Assembly (NCBI RefSeq): GCF_018343775.1
Contig: NZ_CP074349.1
Location: 4,764,001 to 4,828,000, forward strand
DNA: 64,000 nt
From: Pseudomonas cichorii
GTDB lineage: Bacteria; Pseudomonadota; Gammaproteobacteria; Pseudomonadales; Pseudomonadaceae
Direction: 5' to 3'
The stretch's first letter is position 1, and each line of letters begins with the position of its first letter. The notes below the pieces were generated by a model. That model saw only the letters and a list, made by a program, of their open reading frames with translations. It did not search any database and was not told where the DNA came from. The position numbers were made by a program, and so were the translations under genes. This document shows, in pieces, positions 28,874 to 36,139 of the stretch.

Positions 28874-28903
28874 GGGCAGCCAGCGTCATGGGCTGCCCTT
28901 TTT
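28874..28903 (+). terminator. Rho-independent terminator after kgtP
   Basis: GGGCAGCC at 28874-28881 pairs with GGCTGCCC at 28891-28898, followed by TTTTT. A standard intrinsic terminator 23 bp after the stop. Confidence 0.88.
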
Positions 28904-29205
28904 CATGGGCAAGCGAACATGACAAGTTGTTTCAGGCTGGTGCGTTTTTTAGCCTGATTTTGCATGCAAGCCCTTAAATATATTTATGTTTTAATTTGTC
29001 AAGAGCCTTTATTACAAAGTTTTTCAGGAAACGCACCAAAAACACCCCTTTCCCGCTGAAAGGCCCGAAAACCGGGCGATGCGACTTACTATCATTTTCA
29101 GCGATGGTGGGTAGCAATCCGATTAACTTCTTAATAATCACCAGCCCCGTAACATTGCCTCCATACCGGGATGACAACTCACCCGACCCAAACTGGAGAC
29201 ACACC
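28904..29205. other. A/T-rich region upstream of repeat protein gene
   Basis: No gene. The stretch 28970-29010 is very A/T-rich (AAATATATTTATG) and probably carries the promoter of the repeat protein gene, and could be a MvaT target. GGAGAC lies before the ATG. Confidence 0.4.
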
Positions 29206-29598
29206 ATGAAAACCACCAAACTGATTTTCGGCCTCGCTTTCTCTGTTCTGGCTTCGTCTGCTTTCGCACTGCCAGCCATCAATGCCAACGATTCGTTGAA
29301 CGCACCTATCGTTGCTGAAGGTGGTTCAAACAACACCAATATCGGCCCGAATCGTCAGACCTCCGATGGTGCCGACCGCGTTGGTGCAAATCGTCTGGCC
29401 GCTGATGGCGCTGATCGCGTCGGTGCAAACCGCCTGACTTCCGATGGTGCCGACCGTGTTGGTGCAAACCGTCTGGCTGCTGATGGCGCTGACCGCGTCG
29501 GTGCAAACCGCCTGACTTCCGATGGCGCAGATCGCGTTGGTGCAAATCGTCTGGCCGCTGATGGTGCAGACCGCGTCGGTGCAAACCGTCGGGTGTGA
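29206..29598 (+). CDS. Secreted protein with six 13-residue tandem repeats
   Basis: 130 residues. A clean Sec signal peptide (LIFGLAFSVLASSAFA, cleavage after AFA) is followed by about 30 linker residues and then six back-to-back copies of a 13-residue unit: TSDGADRVGANRL alternates with AADGADRVGANRL, three of each, ending ANRRV. At DNA level this is a 39-bp unit in a 78-bp higher-order repeat from about 29356 to 29595, with synonymous differences between copies. The mature part is polar, has no Cys or aromatic residue and puts Arg at fixed spacing. ATG at 29206 has CTGGAGAC upstream; a terminator follows. The gene stands alone. Related repeat proteins occur in other Pseudomonas as hypothetical proteins; no function is known. 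Confidence 0.85.
   Translation: MKTTKLIFGLAFSVLASSAFALPAINANDSLNAPIVAEGGSNNTNIGPNRQTSDGADRVGANRLAADGADRVGANRLTSDGADRVGANRLAADGADRVGANRLTSDGADRVGANRLAADGADRVGANRRV
29356..29595 (+). repeat. 39-bp coding tandem repeat, six units (78-bp pairs)
   Basis: Six units, alternately encoding TSDGADRVGANRL and AADGADRVGANRL. Copies differ mostly at third codon positions (GGT/GGC, GAC/GAT, CGC/CGT), so the array is under coding constraint. Copy number could change by slippage or recombination between units. Confidence 0.9.
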
Positions 29599-29617
29599 TA
29601 GCCACCTGTGACACCCA

Positions 29618-29641
29618 AGCCCGGCCAGTGCCGGGCTTTGT
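29618..29641 (+). terminator. Terminator after repeat protein gene
   Basis: AGCCCGGC and GCCGGGCT form a perfect 8-bp stem with loop CAGT, followed by TTGTTGTT. Standard intrinsic terminator 19 bp after the stop. Confidence 0.85.
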
Positions 29642-29704
29642 TGTTCCTGGGCTCAGGTCTACTATGATCGACTCTCCGAAACCGTGGTTACCAGGAATCA
29701 AACC

Positions 29705-30328
29705 ATGTCAGACGATATTCACTCCTACGAGCCAGCCAAAGGTCATGGTCTGCCGCACGATCCGTTCAACGCTATCGTAGGTCCGCGCCCGATTGGCTGG
29801 ATCTCCTCTCAGGACAGCGAGGGCAGGCTGAATCTCGCGCCTTACAGCTTCTTCAACGCGTTCAACTACATTCCACCGATCATTGGTTTCTGCAGTGTCG
29901 GGCGCAAAGACAGCCTCAACAATATCGAGCAGACCGGCGAGTTCGTCTGGAACCTGTCCACCCGCGCCCTGGCCGAAGCCATGAACCAAAGCTGCGCGGC
30001 CGTGCCACCGGATGTGAACGAATTCGAGCTGGCCGGCCTGACGCCACTGGCCTCGAAGATCGTCGCCGTGCCTCGCGTGCTGGAGACGCCGGTATCATTT
30101 GAATGCAAGGTCACCCAGATCGTGCAACTGCAGCGTGCCGACAAGGAGTTGGTACCCAGCTGGCTGATCCTGGGCGAAGTGGTGGCGGTACATATCGCCA
30201 AGTGGCTGCTCAAGGATGGCGTCTACGACACCGCAGCCGCCGAACCCATCCTGCGCGGTGGCGGCCCGGCGGACTACTTCCAGCTGGGGCCGGAAGCGCT
30301 CTTCAAGATGCACCGTCCAAAGGTCTGA
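29705..30328 (+). CDS. Flavin reductase-like (FMN-binding) domain protein
   Basis: 207 residues from the ATG at 29705, preceded by AGGAATC. The domain begins PFNAIVGPRPIGWISS and continues NLAPYSFFNAFNYIPPIIGFC, the FMN-binding split-barrel pattern of the flavin reductase-like family. Later KVTQIVQL and LILGEVVAVHI match the same fold. It probably binds FMN and supplies reduced flavin or acts as an NAD(P)H:flavin oxidoreductase; the partner oxygenase, if any, is not nearby. It abuts the convergent 79-residue gene with no gap. Confidence 0.88.
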   Translation: MSDDIHSYEPAKGHGLPHDPFNAIVGPRPIGWISSQDSEGRLNLAPYSFFNAFNYIPPIIGFCSVGRKDSLNNIEQTGEFVWNLSTRALAEAMNQSCAAVPPDVNEFELAGLTPLASKIVAVPRVLETPVSFECKVTQIVQLQRADKELVPSWLILGEVVAVHIAKWLLKDGVYDTAAAEPILRGGGPADYFQLGPEALFKMHRPKV

Positions 30329-30568
30329 TTACGCGCCCGCCCATACCAGTTCACCTTCGCTATCTACGTCGGTCAGCCGCTCCAGTTCCTGAGTGGCGGC
30401 CTGATCGGCGTCATGGGCGGTCTTGAATTTTTCTCCCGGCAATACCGGATGAAAACGGGGCGCACCGCCCGCCTCCAGAGCCTTTACCGCAATCGCCGCG
30501 CTGTAACCGCCCTCACCCGGAATCACAGCGGAAACCGCCTCATATGCATTGAATGCCTTGCGTGCCAT
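30329..30568 (-). CDS. Small conserved hypothetical protein (79 aa)
   Basis: 79 residues: MARKAFNAYEAVSAVIPGEGGYSAAIAVKALEAGG is the N-terminal half (given here to show the pattern, ending before residue 36), then KTAHDADQAATQELERL. Soluble, no Cys. The stop meets the stop of the flavin reductase gene with no base between. An AGGTCAG ribosome site precedes the ATG. Not recognised as a known family; coding is supported by the start signal, codon use and lack of other features. Confidence 0.7.
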   Translation of the reverse strand: MARKAFNAYEAVSAVIPGEGGYSAAIAVKALEAGGAPRFHPVLPGEKFKTAHDADQAATQELERLTDVDSEGELVWAGA

Positions 30569-30629
30569 GGATAGCTGACCTGTCTGATGGATAAATCGAA
30601 GGGGCGTATTCTAATGCTGCGGCACGCAT

Positions 30630-30676
30630 GAGCGAATTCATTCAAACCGTGTTCGCGAATAAATTCGCACCTACCA
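30630..30676. repeat. REP-like element pair
   Basis: GAGCGAATTCATTC (30630-30643) in one direction and TTCGCGAATAAATTCGC followed by ACCTACC (30652-30675) in the other. This is the Pseudomonas REP core (TCGCGAATxAATTCGCTCCTAC) in an inverted, partly eroded pair, between two genes as usual. Confidence 0.7.
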
Positions 30677-30743
30677 GTTGATGTGCAATTCTTGTCCTAC
30701 AATTTCCTTGTGCCCTTTCTGTAGTGGGAATGAGGAATGCACC

Positions 30744-30914
30744 ATGAACGTAAAAATAAAAAAATGCATGGCTGTATTGGGTGTACTCGCAGTGGTCGGA
30801 ATGTACGCGGTGGGTGCTTATCGTATTGAGATGGCTCGCCAGGCGCCCAAGGTTGCGGCCTGCAGCTTTGGTCATTGCGTGCCGACCTCTGCAACGCTCA
30901 GCGCATTGCGATGA
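30744..30914 (+). CDS. Small membrane or secreted protein (56 aa)
   Basis: 56 residues from the ATG at 30744, with GAGGA upstream. Two lysine-rich starts (MNVKIKK) lead into one hydrophobic segment (MAVLGVLAVVGMYAVGAY), then a short tail with CSFGHC. It could be a single-pass inner-membrane protein with the tail outside, or a secreted peptide; the two Cys could form a disulfide. No family recognised. The gene is single, between a REP pair and the DHA2 transporter. Confidence 0.55.
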   Translation: MNVKIKKCMAVLGVLAVVGMYAVGAYRIEMARQAPKVAACSFGHCVPTSATLSALR

Positions 30915-30962
30915 CAGCCGCGATTAAACAAAGTCAGCTATCGATTAGCAGGCTATCGGACT

Positions 30963-31011
30963 AGACTGGTCAAATTTCCCTCCCGGCTTTCAGGTTTACC
31001 TTGACCAGTCT
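30963..31011. promoter_or_regulatory. 11-bp perfect inverted repeat enclosing ribosome site and start of DHA2 transporter
   Basis: AGACTGGTCAA (30963-30973) and TTGACCAGTCT (31001-31011) are perfect inverse copies separated by 27 bp. The right arm begins exactly at the TTG start codon and the ribosome site CAGGT lies in the loop. It may be an operator pair for a repressor or an RNA hairpin that hides the start. Confidence 0.6.
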
Positions 31012-32503
31012 TGCGCACACTACTGTAAAGATCCGCAGCATCTTATCCGCACTGATGATGGCCGTATTTCTCAGTGCTCTGGACCAGACGATCGTGGCCG
31101 TCTCGATGCCGGCGATCTCCGCTCAATTCAAGGATATCGGCCTGCTGGCCTGGGTGATCGCTGCCTATATGGTAGCGCTGACCGTTGCCGTGCCCATCTA
31201 CGGCAAGCTGGGAGACTTGTATGGACGCCGCAGGCTGATGCTGTTCGGCCTTGGGCTGTTTACCCTCGCATCGTTGTTTTGCGGGTTTGCCCAAAGCATG
31301 GAACAACTGGTACTGGCACGGGTGCTTCAAGGAATAGGCGCTGGCGGCATGGTGTCGGTCAGCCAGGCCATTGTCGCCGACATCGTCCCGCCTCGCGAAC
31401 GAGGACGTTATCAAGGTTATTTCAGCAGCATGTACGCTGTCGCCAGCGTGGCCGGGCCGGTGCTGGGCGGGCTGATGACCGAATACCTGTCCTGGCGCTG
31501 GGTGTTCCTGATCAATCTTCCTTTGGGCCTGCTGGCACTGGTCGTGGCTTATCGCTCCCTGAATGGCCTGCCCGTACCGCAACGCAAACCGGTCATCGAT
31601 TATCTGGGGACGGTGCTGATGATCATCGGCCTGACCAGCCTGTTGCTGGGCATCACCGAAATCGGTCAGGGTCACGGCCTGGGCAATCCGCGGATTCTGA
31701 TCATGCTCGGTATCGCCCTGTTCACGCTGTCACTGTTCGTCTGGTACGAACGCAAGGCTCAGGAACCGCTGCTGCCCATGCACCTGTTTGCCAATCGCAG
31801 CGCCGTGTTGTGCTGGAGCGCCGTGTTCTTTACCAGCTTCCAGGCCATCTCACTGATCGTGCTGATGCCGATGCGTTACCAGACCGTCACCGGCGGCGGT
31901 GCCGACAGTGCAGCCCTGCATCTTCTGCCCTTGGCGATGGGGATTCCCATCGGCGCCTATTGCGCAGGTCGAAGGACCGCCGTGACCGGTCAGTACAAGC
32001 CTCTGATCCTGGCCGGCGCAGTGCTCATGCCCATCGCCATTCTGGGAATGGCGTTCACTCCCGCGCACTCAATCCTGCTCACAAGCCTGTTCATGGTCCT
32101 GACCGGCATTGCCAGTGGCATGCAGTTCCCCACCTCGTTGGTGGGTAGCCAAAGCGCAGTGGCAATCAAGGATATTGGCGTGGCGACCAGCACCTCCAAT
32201 CTGTTCCGCTCACTGGGCGGCGCAGTGGGTGTGGCGATGATGTCGGCACTGCTGCTGGCCATGCTGCAAGACACAGGGATCGGCCAGCTCGAACCCGGCT
32301 CGCTGGGTGGCGAAGGCGGTACTGGCAATGCCTTGATCGACAGCCTCAATACCACCAGCGGTCCGGCCCTCGAAGCCTTGCGTGCAGAACTGGCGGTGAC
32401 CTTCCGTCACTTGCTGATGATCAGCGCGGCGGTTTCGCTGCTGGGTCTGGCGACAGCACTGATCATGCCCAACCAGATGCTGCGCGGCGCAGAACGGAAA
32501 TAA
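31001..32503 (+). CDS. DHA2 family multidrug MFS transporter (EmrB/QacA type)
   Basis: 500 residues with 14 hydrophobic segments. The motifs LDQTIVAVSMPAI (motif D1) and GKLGDLYGRRRLML (motif A), and GIGAGGMVSVSQAIVAD (motif C) identify a proton-driven drug exporter of the DHA2 family. The likely start is TTG at 31001, with CAGGTTTACC just upstream; the first ATG pair at 31054 lacks a ribosome site and would cut into the first membrane segment. No regulator gene lies beside it, though an inverted repeat encloses the start. Its stop lies 3 bp from the stop of the convergent DUF3396 gene. Confidence 0.9.
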   Translation: MTSLAHTTVKIRSILSALMMAVFLSALDQTIVAVSMPAISAQFKDIGLLAWVIAAYMVALTVAVPIYGKLGDLYGRRRLMLFGLGLFTLASLFCGFAQSMEQLVLARVLQGIGAGGMVSVSQAIVADIVPPRERGRYQGYFSSMYAVASVAGPVLGGLMTEYLSWRWVFLINLPLGLLALVVAYRSLNGLPVPQRKPVIDYLGTVLMIIGLTSLLLGITEIGQGHGLGNPRILIMLGIALFTLSLFVWYERKAQEPLLPMHLFANRSAVLCWSAVFFTSFQAISLIVLMPMRYQTVTGGGADSAALHLLPLAMGIPIGAYCAGRRTAVTGQYKPLILAGAVLMPIAILGMAFTPAHSILLTSLFMVLTGIASGMQFPTSLVGSQSAVAIKDIGVATSTSNLFRSLGGAVGVAMMSALLLAMLQDTGIGQLEPGSLGGEGGTGNALIDSLNTTSGPALEALRAELAVTFRHLLMISAAVSLLGLATALIMPNQMLRGAERK

Positions 32504-32506
32504 AGC

Positions 32507-33637
32507 TCAGTCGTCCTGCTGCGCCCAGAACCACTGGGTTCGGCTGGCCTTGATATGGGCGAATGCAGGCATGATTTCACCCTGAGTGAAAAAGCGTCGG
32601 GAACGCACCTTGGCATTGCTGAACCAGTAGCCGGATCTGGGACAGGCATCGCCTGCATTGACAGGCGGGACAGGCTTCTCGTCGAAACGGGCGTACCACT
32701 GCGCCGTGGTTTCCTTGGTAAACCCCACGCCCGGAACCAGATAAGGGTGAAGGCAGCCGGTGTCCTGCAGGCGGATCGGTTTGATGACCTTGTTGACCTC
32801 CCGATAGACATCGGGAGCCACTCCACGGCTGCCCAACTGCGGCACAGCGCCTGCACGAATCATCAAGCCGTTGCTGTAGGTATGGAACACGATATCGCTG
32901 CAGCCACTCAATCGGCCACGCACCGTATCGCTACCGCTCAGCCGCTTGACGAATGACTCGCCCAATACGGTGTACCAACCGACGCCCTTGATGTGCTCGA
33001 GCAGACGCAGGCTTTCTATATGCGGGCCAGGATCGACCATCAATCCGGGATACTCCTGGGCAAACTGATACTCCAGCGGCAGGTAATGATGGCCGTCCCC
33101 TGGCAGCACACAGGCCAGACTGCCAAACCCGTGATCGGCCTGGACCTCACTGCACAGGTATCTGATCCAGTCCTCATAACGCTTCAAGCCATCGGGCTCG
33201 GCCAGGTATGACCAGGGCAGAACCATTTTCAGACAGGAACGGTCATTGTCGGCCTGCCCTTGCGAGGTGTTCATCACAAACAGGCTGTAGGTGGCGACTT
33301 CGGCCTGGGTAGCGCTGGCGATGGACCATACGAACTGCACATCCGGCGGGCTTTGCAGAACCTGACGCCTGCAAGAAGCAAACCCCGAGGCCGTAAGACG
33401 CCGCATCCGGTTGTAGAGCTGCCATTTGAGCATCGGCTTGAAGGCGTTGTAGAAACGCGAGAAACAGGCCTCGACGCGACGCTTGGCTTCCTGGGTATGA
33501 CCCTGCTTGAAATACAGCGTAGTGACCAGGCCAAGACGGACAACCGGGACGCCTTCGGAACAATCCACTGCCAGATGTTCAGATTGAGCGCCAAGCCGGG
33601 CCAATAACCTCACAGGGTCAGATACGGTTTCTGACAT
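32507..33637 (-). CDS. DUF3396 protein, type VI secretion immunity-like
   Basis: 376 residues with the DUF3396 pattern: RLGLVTTLYFKQGH, EACFSRFYNAFKPMLKW, LPWSYLAEP and later GWYTVLGESFVKRL. DUF3396 proteins are commonly found next to T6SS effectors and are annotated as type VI immunity proteins. Here no VgrG, PAAR or toxin gene is adjacent, so it is an orphan copy. The start at 33637 has GGGAGGA eight bases upstream. The upstream 63-residue ORF overlaps it by 20 bp, so the two are probably coupled. Confidence 0.75.
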   Translation of the reverse strand: MSETVSDPVRLLARLGAQSEHLAVDCSEGVPVVRLGLVTTLYFKQGHTQEAKRRVEACFSRFYNAFKPMLKWQLYNRMRRLTASGFASCRRQVLQSPPDVQFVWSIASATQAEVATYSLFVMNTSQGQADNDRSCLKMVLPWSYLAEPDGLKRYEDWIRYLCSEVQADHGFGSLACVLPGDGHHYLPLEYQFAQEYPGLMVDPGPHIESLRLLEHIKGVGWYTVLGESFVKRLSGSDTVRGRLSGCSDIVFHTYSNGLMIRAGAVPQLGSRGVAPDVYREVNKVIKPIRLQDTGCLHPYLVPGVGFTKETTAQWYARFDEKPVPPVNAGDACPRSGYWFSNAKVRSRRFFTQGEIMPAFAHIKASRTQWFWAQQDD

Positions 33638-33809
33638 GACCGGTCCTCCCGATGATCCTTCGGATCAGGGTGGCGTCCATGCCGTACACGCAAGGCTCTG
33701 CCGTGACCCGAGCGGCTGCTCTCCTGCCACAGCCAGAACGGGCTATTTCGATAGTGGTGAAGTTGCTGCCGACTTCAGAGCATATGGGCGCAAGATTCAA
33801 TAAAAACAT
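33618..33809 (-). CDS. Small ORF overlapping DUF3396 gene (63 aa)
   Basis: 63 residues from ATG ending at 33809, preceded by GGGAGGTTGC, a strong ribosome site. The protein starts MFLLNLAPICSEVG, has no clear membrane segment, and ends in a basic region (RRIIGRTGHVRNRI). It ends 20 bp inside the DUF3396 gene. It may be a real small partner, a leader for translational coupling, or the tail of a lost effector gene. No family recognised. Confidence 0.45.
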   Translation of the reverse strand: MFLLNLAPICSEVGSNFTTIEIARSGCGRRAAARVTAEPCVYGMDATLIRRIIGRTGHVRNRI

Positions 33810-34106
33810 GCAACCTCCCTCCCGTTTGTTTGTTAAGGGACGAAGATTGAAGGGAGTTTGAGAGCGGAGCAATACACGGAAATCAGTTTGGGAAATCAGC
33901 TACATGCTTCGAGAAATGTCCTACTCGACTCCTACAAGACGATTGTCATCCCGAGGCATCTATATAGCGCTGGCGAGACTGTGCCGATACCGCAAAGGTA
34001 AACGATAAGTAAACACACTACCCAAAACGTGGAGAACTCGCGTTAGATACTGGCCTGTACGTGCAAGTCAGGACTATATTGACCTGCCGCACAGCCGGGC
34101 TCGCAC
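33810..34106. other. Intergenic region between small ORF and pmeR
   Basis: No gene seen. It should contain the promoter of the small ORF/DUF3396 pair and the end of the pmeR transcript. No strong terminator was found. Confidence 0.35.
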
Positions 34107-34739
34107 TCAGGCCCGCAAGGCAGGGCTGTACTGCAACATATCCATGCAGCTGTCGACGAGTTGCTCGGCACTCCCGGACAGCGAAAAGCTCTCGGGCACC
34201 AGCAGCCATTGATACATGACGCCATTGATATAGGAAAACAGGCTGACCGCAGCGCGTGTAACGTCCAGTGAAGCAGGCAATTGCCCACGGCGAACGGCAT
34301 TGCTCAACGCGAGGCGGATGCGTTCATGACACAAGAGGGTGTTGGCTTGACGCTGACGCCGAAAATCACACATTTCATCCGTGAACTCGCACTTATGGAA
34401 AAGGATTTCGTTGATGCGCCGGGTTTTCGGATCGACTGCAATGTCATGAAACAAACGAATCAACAGTTTTCTCATGCAGCCCAGAGGATCGACTTCGTTT
34501 TCATCCTCGCTGGCCTGGGCCATGTCCTCAAGCGGTTCTTTCAGGCTGTCGAGCATCGCCTGCACCAGTTCAGCCTTGTTGGTGAAGTGCCAATAGATAG
34601 CTCCGCGCGTCACGCCAGCAAGCGTCGCGATATCGGCGAGCGTCGTACGGGCAACGCCCCGCTCGTAGAAGGCTTGTTCGGCAGCCTGCATAATCTGGCT
34701 GCGAGTAACCTGGGCTTCCTCTTTGGTGCGGCGGACCAT
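34107..34739 (-). CDS. pmeR: TetR-family repressor of MexAB-OprM (PmeR/TtgR)
   Basis: 210 residues, exactly the TtgR length, with near-identical N terminus ([10 protein letters not shown]) and helix-turn-helix ([23 protein letters not shown]). The C-terminal ligand domain has [30 protein letters not shown]. TtgR/PmeR binds plant phenolics and antibiotics and then lets go of the efflux operon promoter. The gene diverges from mexA, and its operator is in the gap between. The ATG ending at 34739 is preferred to the one at 34754. Confidence 0.95.
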   Translation of the reverse strand: MVRRTKEEAQVTRSQIMQAAEQAFYERGVARTTLADIATLAGVTRGAIYWHFTNKAELVQAMLDSLKEPLEDMAQASEDENEVDPLGCMRKLLIRLFHDIAVDPKTRRINEILFHKCEFTDEMCDFRRQRQANTLLCHERIRLALSNAVRRGQLPASLDVTRAAVSLFSYINGVMYQWLLVPESFSLSGSAEQLVDSCMDMLQYSPALRA

Positions 34740-34860
34740 GGCAATAAACCTCAAAAAATTCTTCAGGGTCGTTTATCAAGACCTGAAAACGGGCCCGGGC
34801 GGCATTTGTATGACCTTGTCCCGAGCTTGCAATCACCGGCGTCTGACAGGTAAGAAGATG

Positions 34861-34892
34861 TTTACAAACAACCGTGAATGTAAGTATATTCC
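34861..34892. promoter_or_regulatory. PmeR/TtgR operator
   Basis: TTTACA at 34861 and TGTAA at 34880-34884 form an imperfect palindrome, and the whole stretch (TTTACAAACAACCGTGAATG then TAAGTATATTCC) closely matches the P. putida TtgR operator, which covers the divergent ttgR/ttgABC promoters. It lies 120 bp from pmeR and 84 bp from mexA. Confidence 0.85.
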
Positions 34893-34975
34893 TTAGCATG
34901 CTACTTATCTAGCCGAAATATTTTTTTACATTTCCAACTCCCTTGCGTAAACAGGCTCCTGCCCCGAGGATCTTC

Positions 34976-36136
34976 ATGCAATTCAAGCCAGCTGTTACCG
35001 TTCTGGTCACTGCCGTCGCCCTGGCAACACTGCTCAGTGGCTGTAGTAAGAAGGAAGAGGCGGCGCCGCCGGCTCAGATCCCTCAGGTCGGTGTCGTCAC
35101 CCTCAAAGCCCAGCCTTATGCACTGACCACAGAGCTTCCTGGCCGGACCACCGCCTTCCGTGTGGCCGAAGTGCGCCCACAGGTCAACGGCATCATCCTC
35201 AAGCGCCTGTTCACTGAAGGTGGCGATGTCAAAGCCGGCCAGCAGCTGTATCAGATCGACCCTGCGCTCTATGAAGCGACCGCGACCAGCGCCCAGGCAA
35301 CCTTGCAGTCGGCCAGATCCCTGGCGGATCGCTACAAGCAACTGGTCAACGAACAAGCGGTGAGCCGTCAGGAATACGACACGGCCGTGGCTTCCAGCCA
35401 GGAAGCCCAGGCTGCCTTGCAGACCGCCCAGATCAACCTGCGCTACACCAAGGTGCTGGCGCCGATCTCCGGCCGCATCGGTCGTTCCGCAGTTACCGAA
35501 GGCGCGCTGGTCAGCAGTGCCCAGACCGAAGCCATGGCTACCATCCAGCAACTCGACCCGATCTACGTCGACGTGGTGCAGTCCTCGGCCAACATGCTCA
35601 AACTGCGTAACGACCTCGAGAGCGGCAAACTACAGAAGGCAGGCGACAACGCCGCCAAGGTCAAGCTGACTCTGGAAGACTCCAGCGCTTACCCACTGGA
35701 AGGCAAACTGGAGTTCTCGGAAGTCTCGGTTGATCAGGGTACAGGCTCCGTGACCCTGCGCGCTGTCTTCCCGAACCCCGAGCATCGTCTGCTGCCAGGC
35801 ATGTTCGTTCACGCCCAGTTGCAAGCAGGTATCAGTGCCCAGGCCATCCTCGCTCCACAACAGGGTGTGACCCGCGACCAGAAAGGCACTCCGACTGCCC
35901 TGATCGTGAACAAGGACAACAAGGTCGAGCTGCGTACCCTGGTTGCCAACCGCACCGTAGGTAGCGAGTGGCTGATCGAAGAAGGCCTGAACGCCGGTGA
36001 TCGTGTCATCACCGAAGGCCTGCAGTACGTAAAACCGGGCGCGGAAGTGAAAGTCGCAGAAGCAACCAACGTCAAAGGAGCTAACCCGGCGCCTGCCCCG
36101 GCCACTGAAAAAGCCGCTGGCAGCAAAGGGGAGTAA
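34976..36136 (+). CDS. mexA: RND efflux periplasmic adaptor MexA/TtgA
   Basis: 386 residues. Lipoprotein signal (VALATLLSGCSKK, lipobox LSGC) tethers it to the inner membrane. The hairpin, lipoyl and barrel domains follow: VRPQVNGIILKRLFTEGGDVKAGQ, RYTKVLAPISGRIGRS and LDPIYVDVVQS. It links MexB with OprM. The ATG at 34976 follows CCGAGGATC. First gene of mexAB-oprM, 3 bp before mexB. Confidence 0.97.
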   Translation: MQFKPAVTVLVTAVALATLLSGCSKKEEAAPPAQIPQVGVVTLKAQPYALTTELPGRTTAFRVAEVRPQVNGIILKRLFTEGGDVKAGQQLYQIDPALYEATATSAQATLQSARSLADRYKQLVNEQAVSRQEYDTAVASSQEAQAALQTAQINLRYTKVLAPISGRIGRSAVTEGALVSSAQTEAMATIQQLDPIYVDVVQSSANMLKLRNDLESGKLQKAGDNAAKVKLTLEDSSAYPLEGKLEFSEVSVDQGTGSVTLRAVFPNPEHRLLPGMFVHAQLQAGISAQAILAPQQGVTRDQKGTPTALIVNKDNKVELRTLVANRTVGSEWLIEEGLNAGDRVITEGLQYVKPGAEVKVAEATNVKGANPAPAPATEKAAGSKGE

Positions 36137-36139
36137 CCC

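Noticed and set aside
29355..29618. Minus-strand frame with RRFAPTRSAPS repeats
   Set aside because: It is the reverse reading of the 39-bp repeat array, which must look repetitive in all frames. The plus strand has the signal peptide, ribosome site and terminator.
33618..33809. The 63-residue ORF as a PAAR protein fragment
   Set aside because: The basic, Arg-rich C-terminal half was considered, but the PAAR pattern of paired Gly and His/Pro turns is absent.
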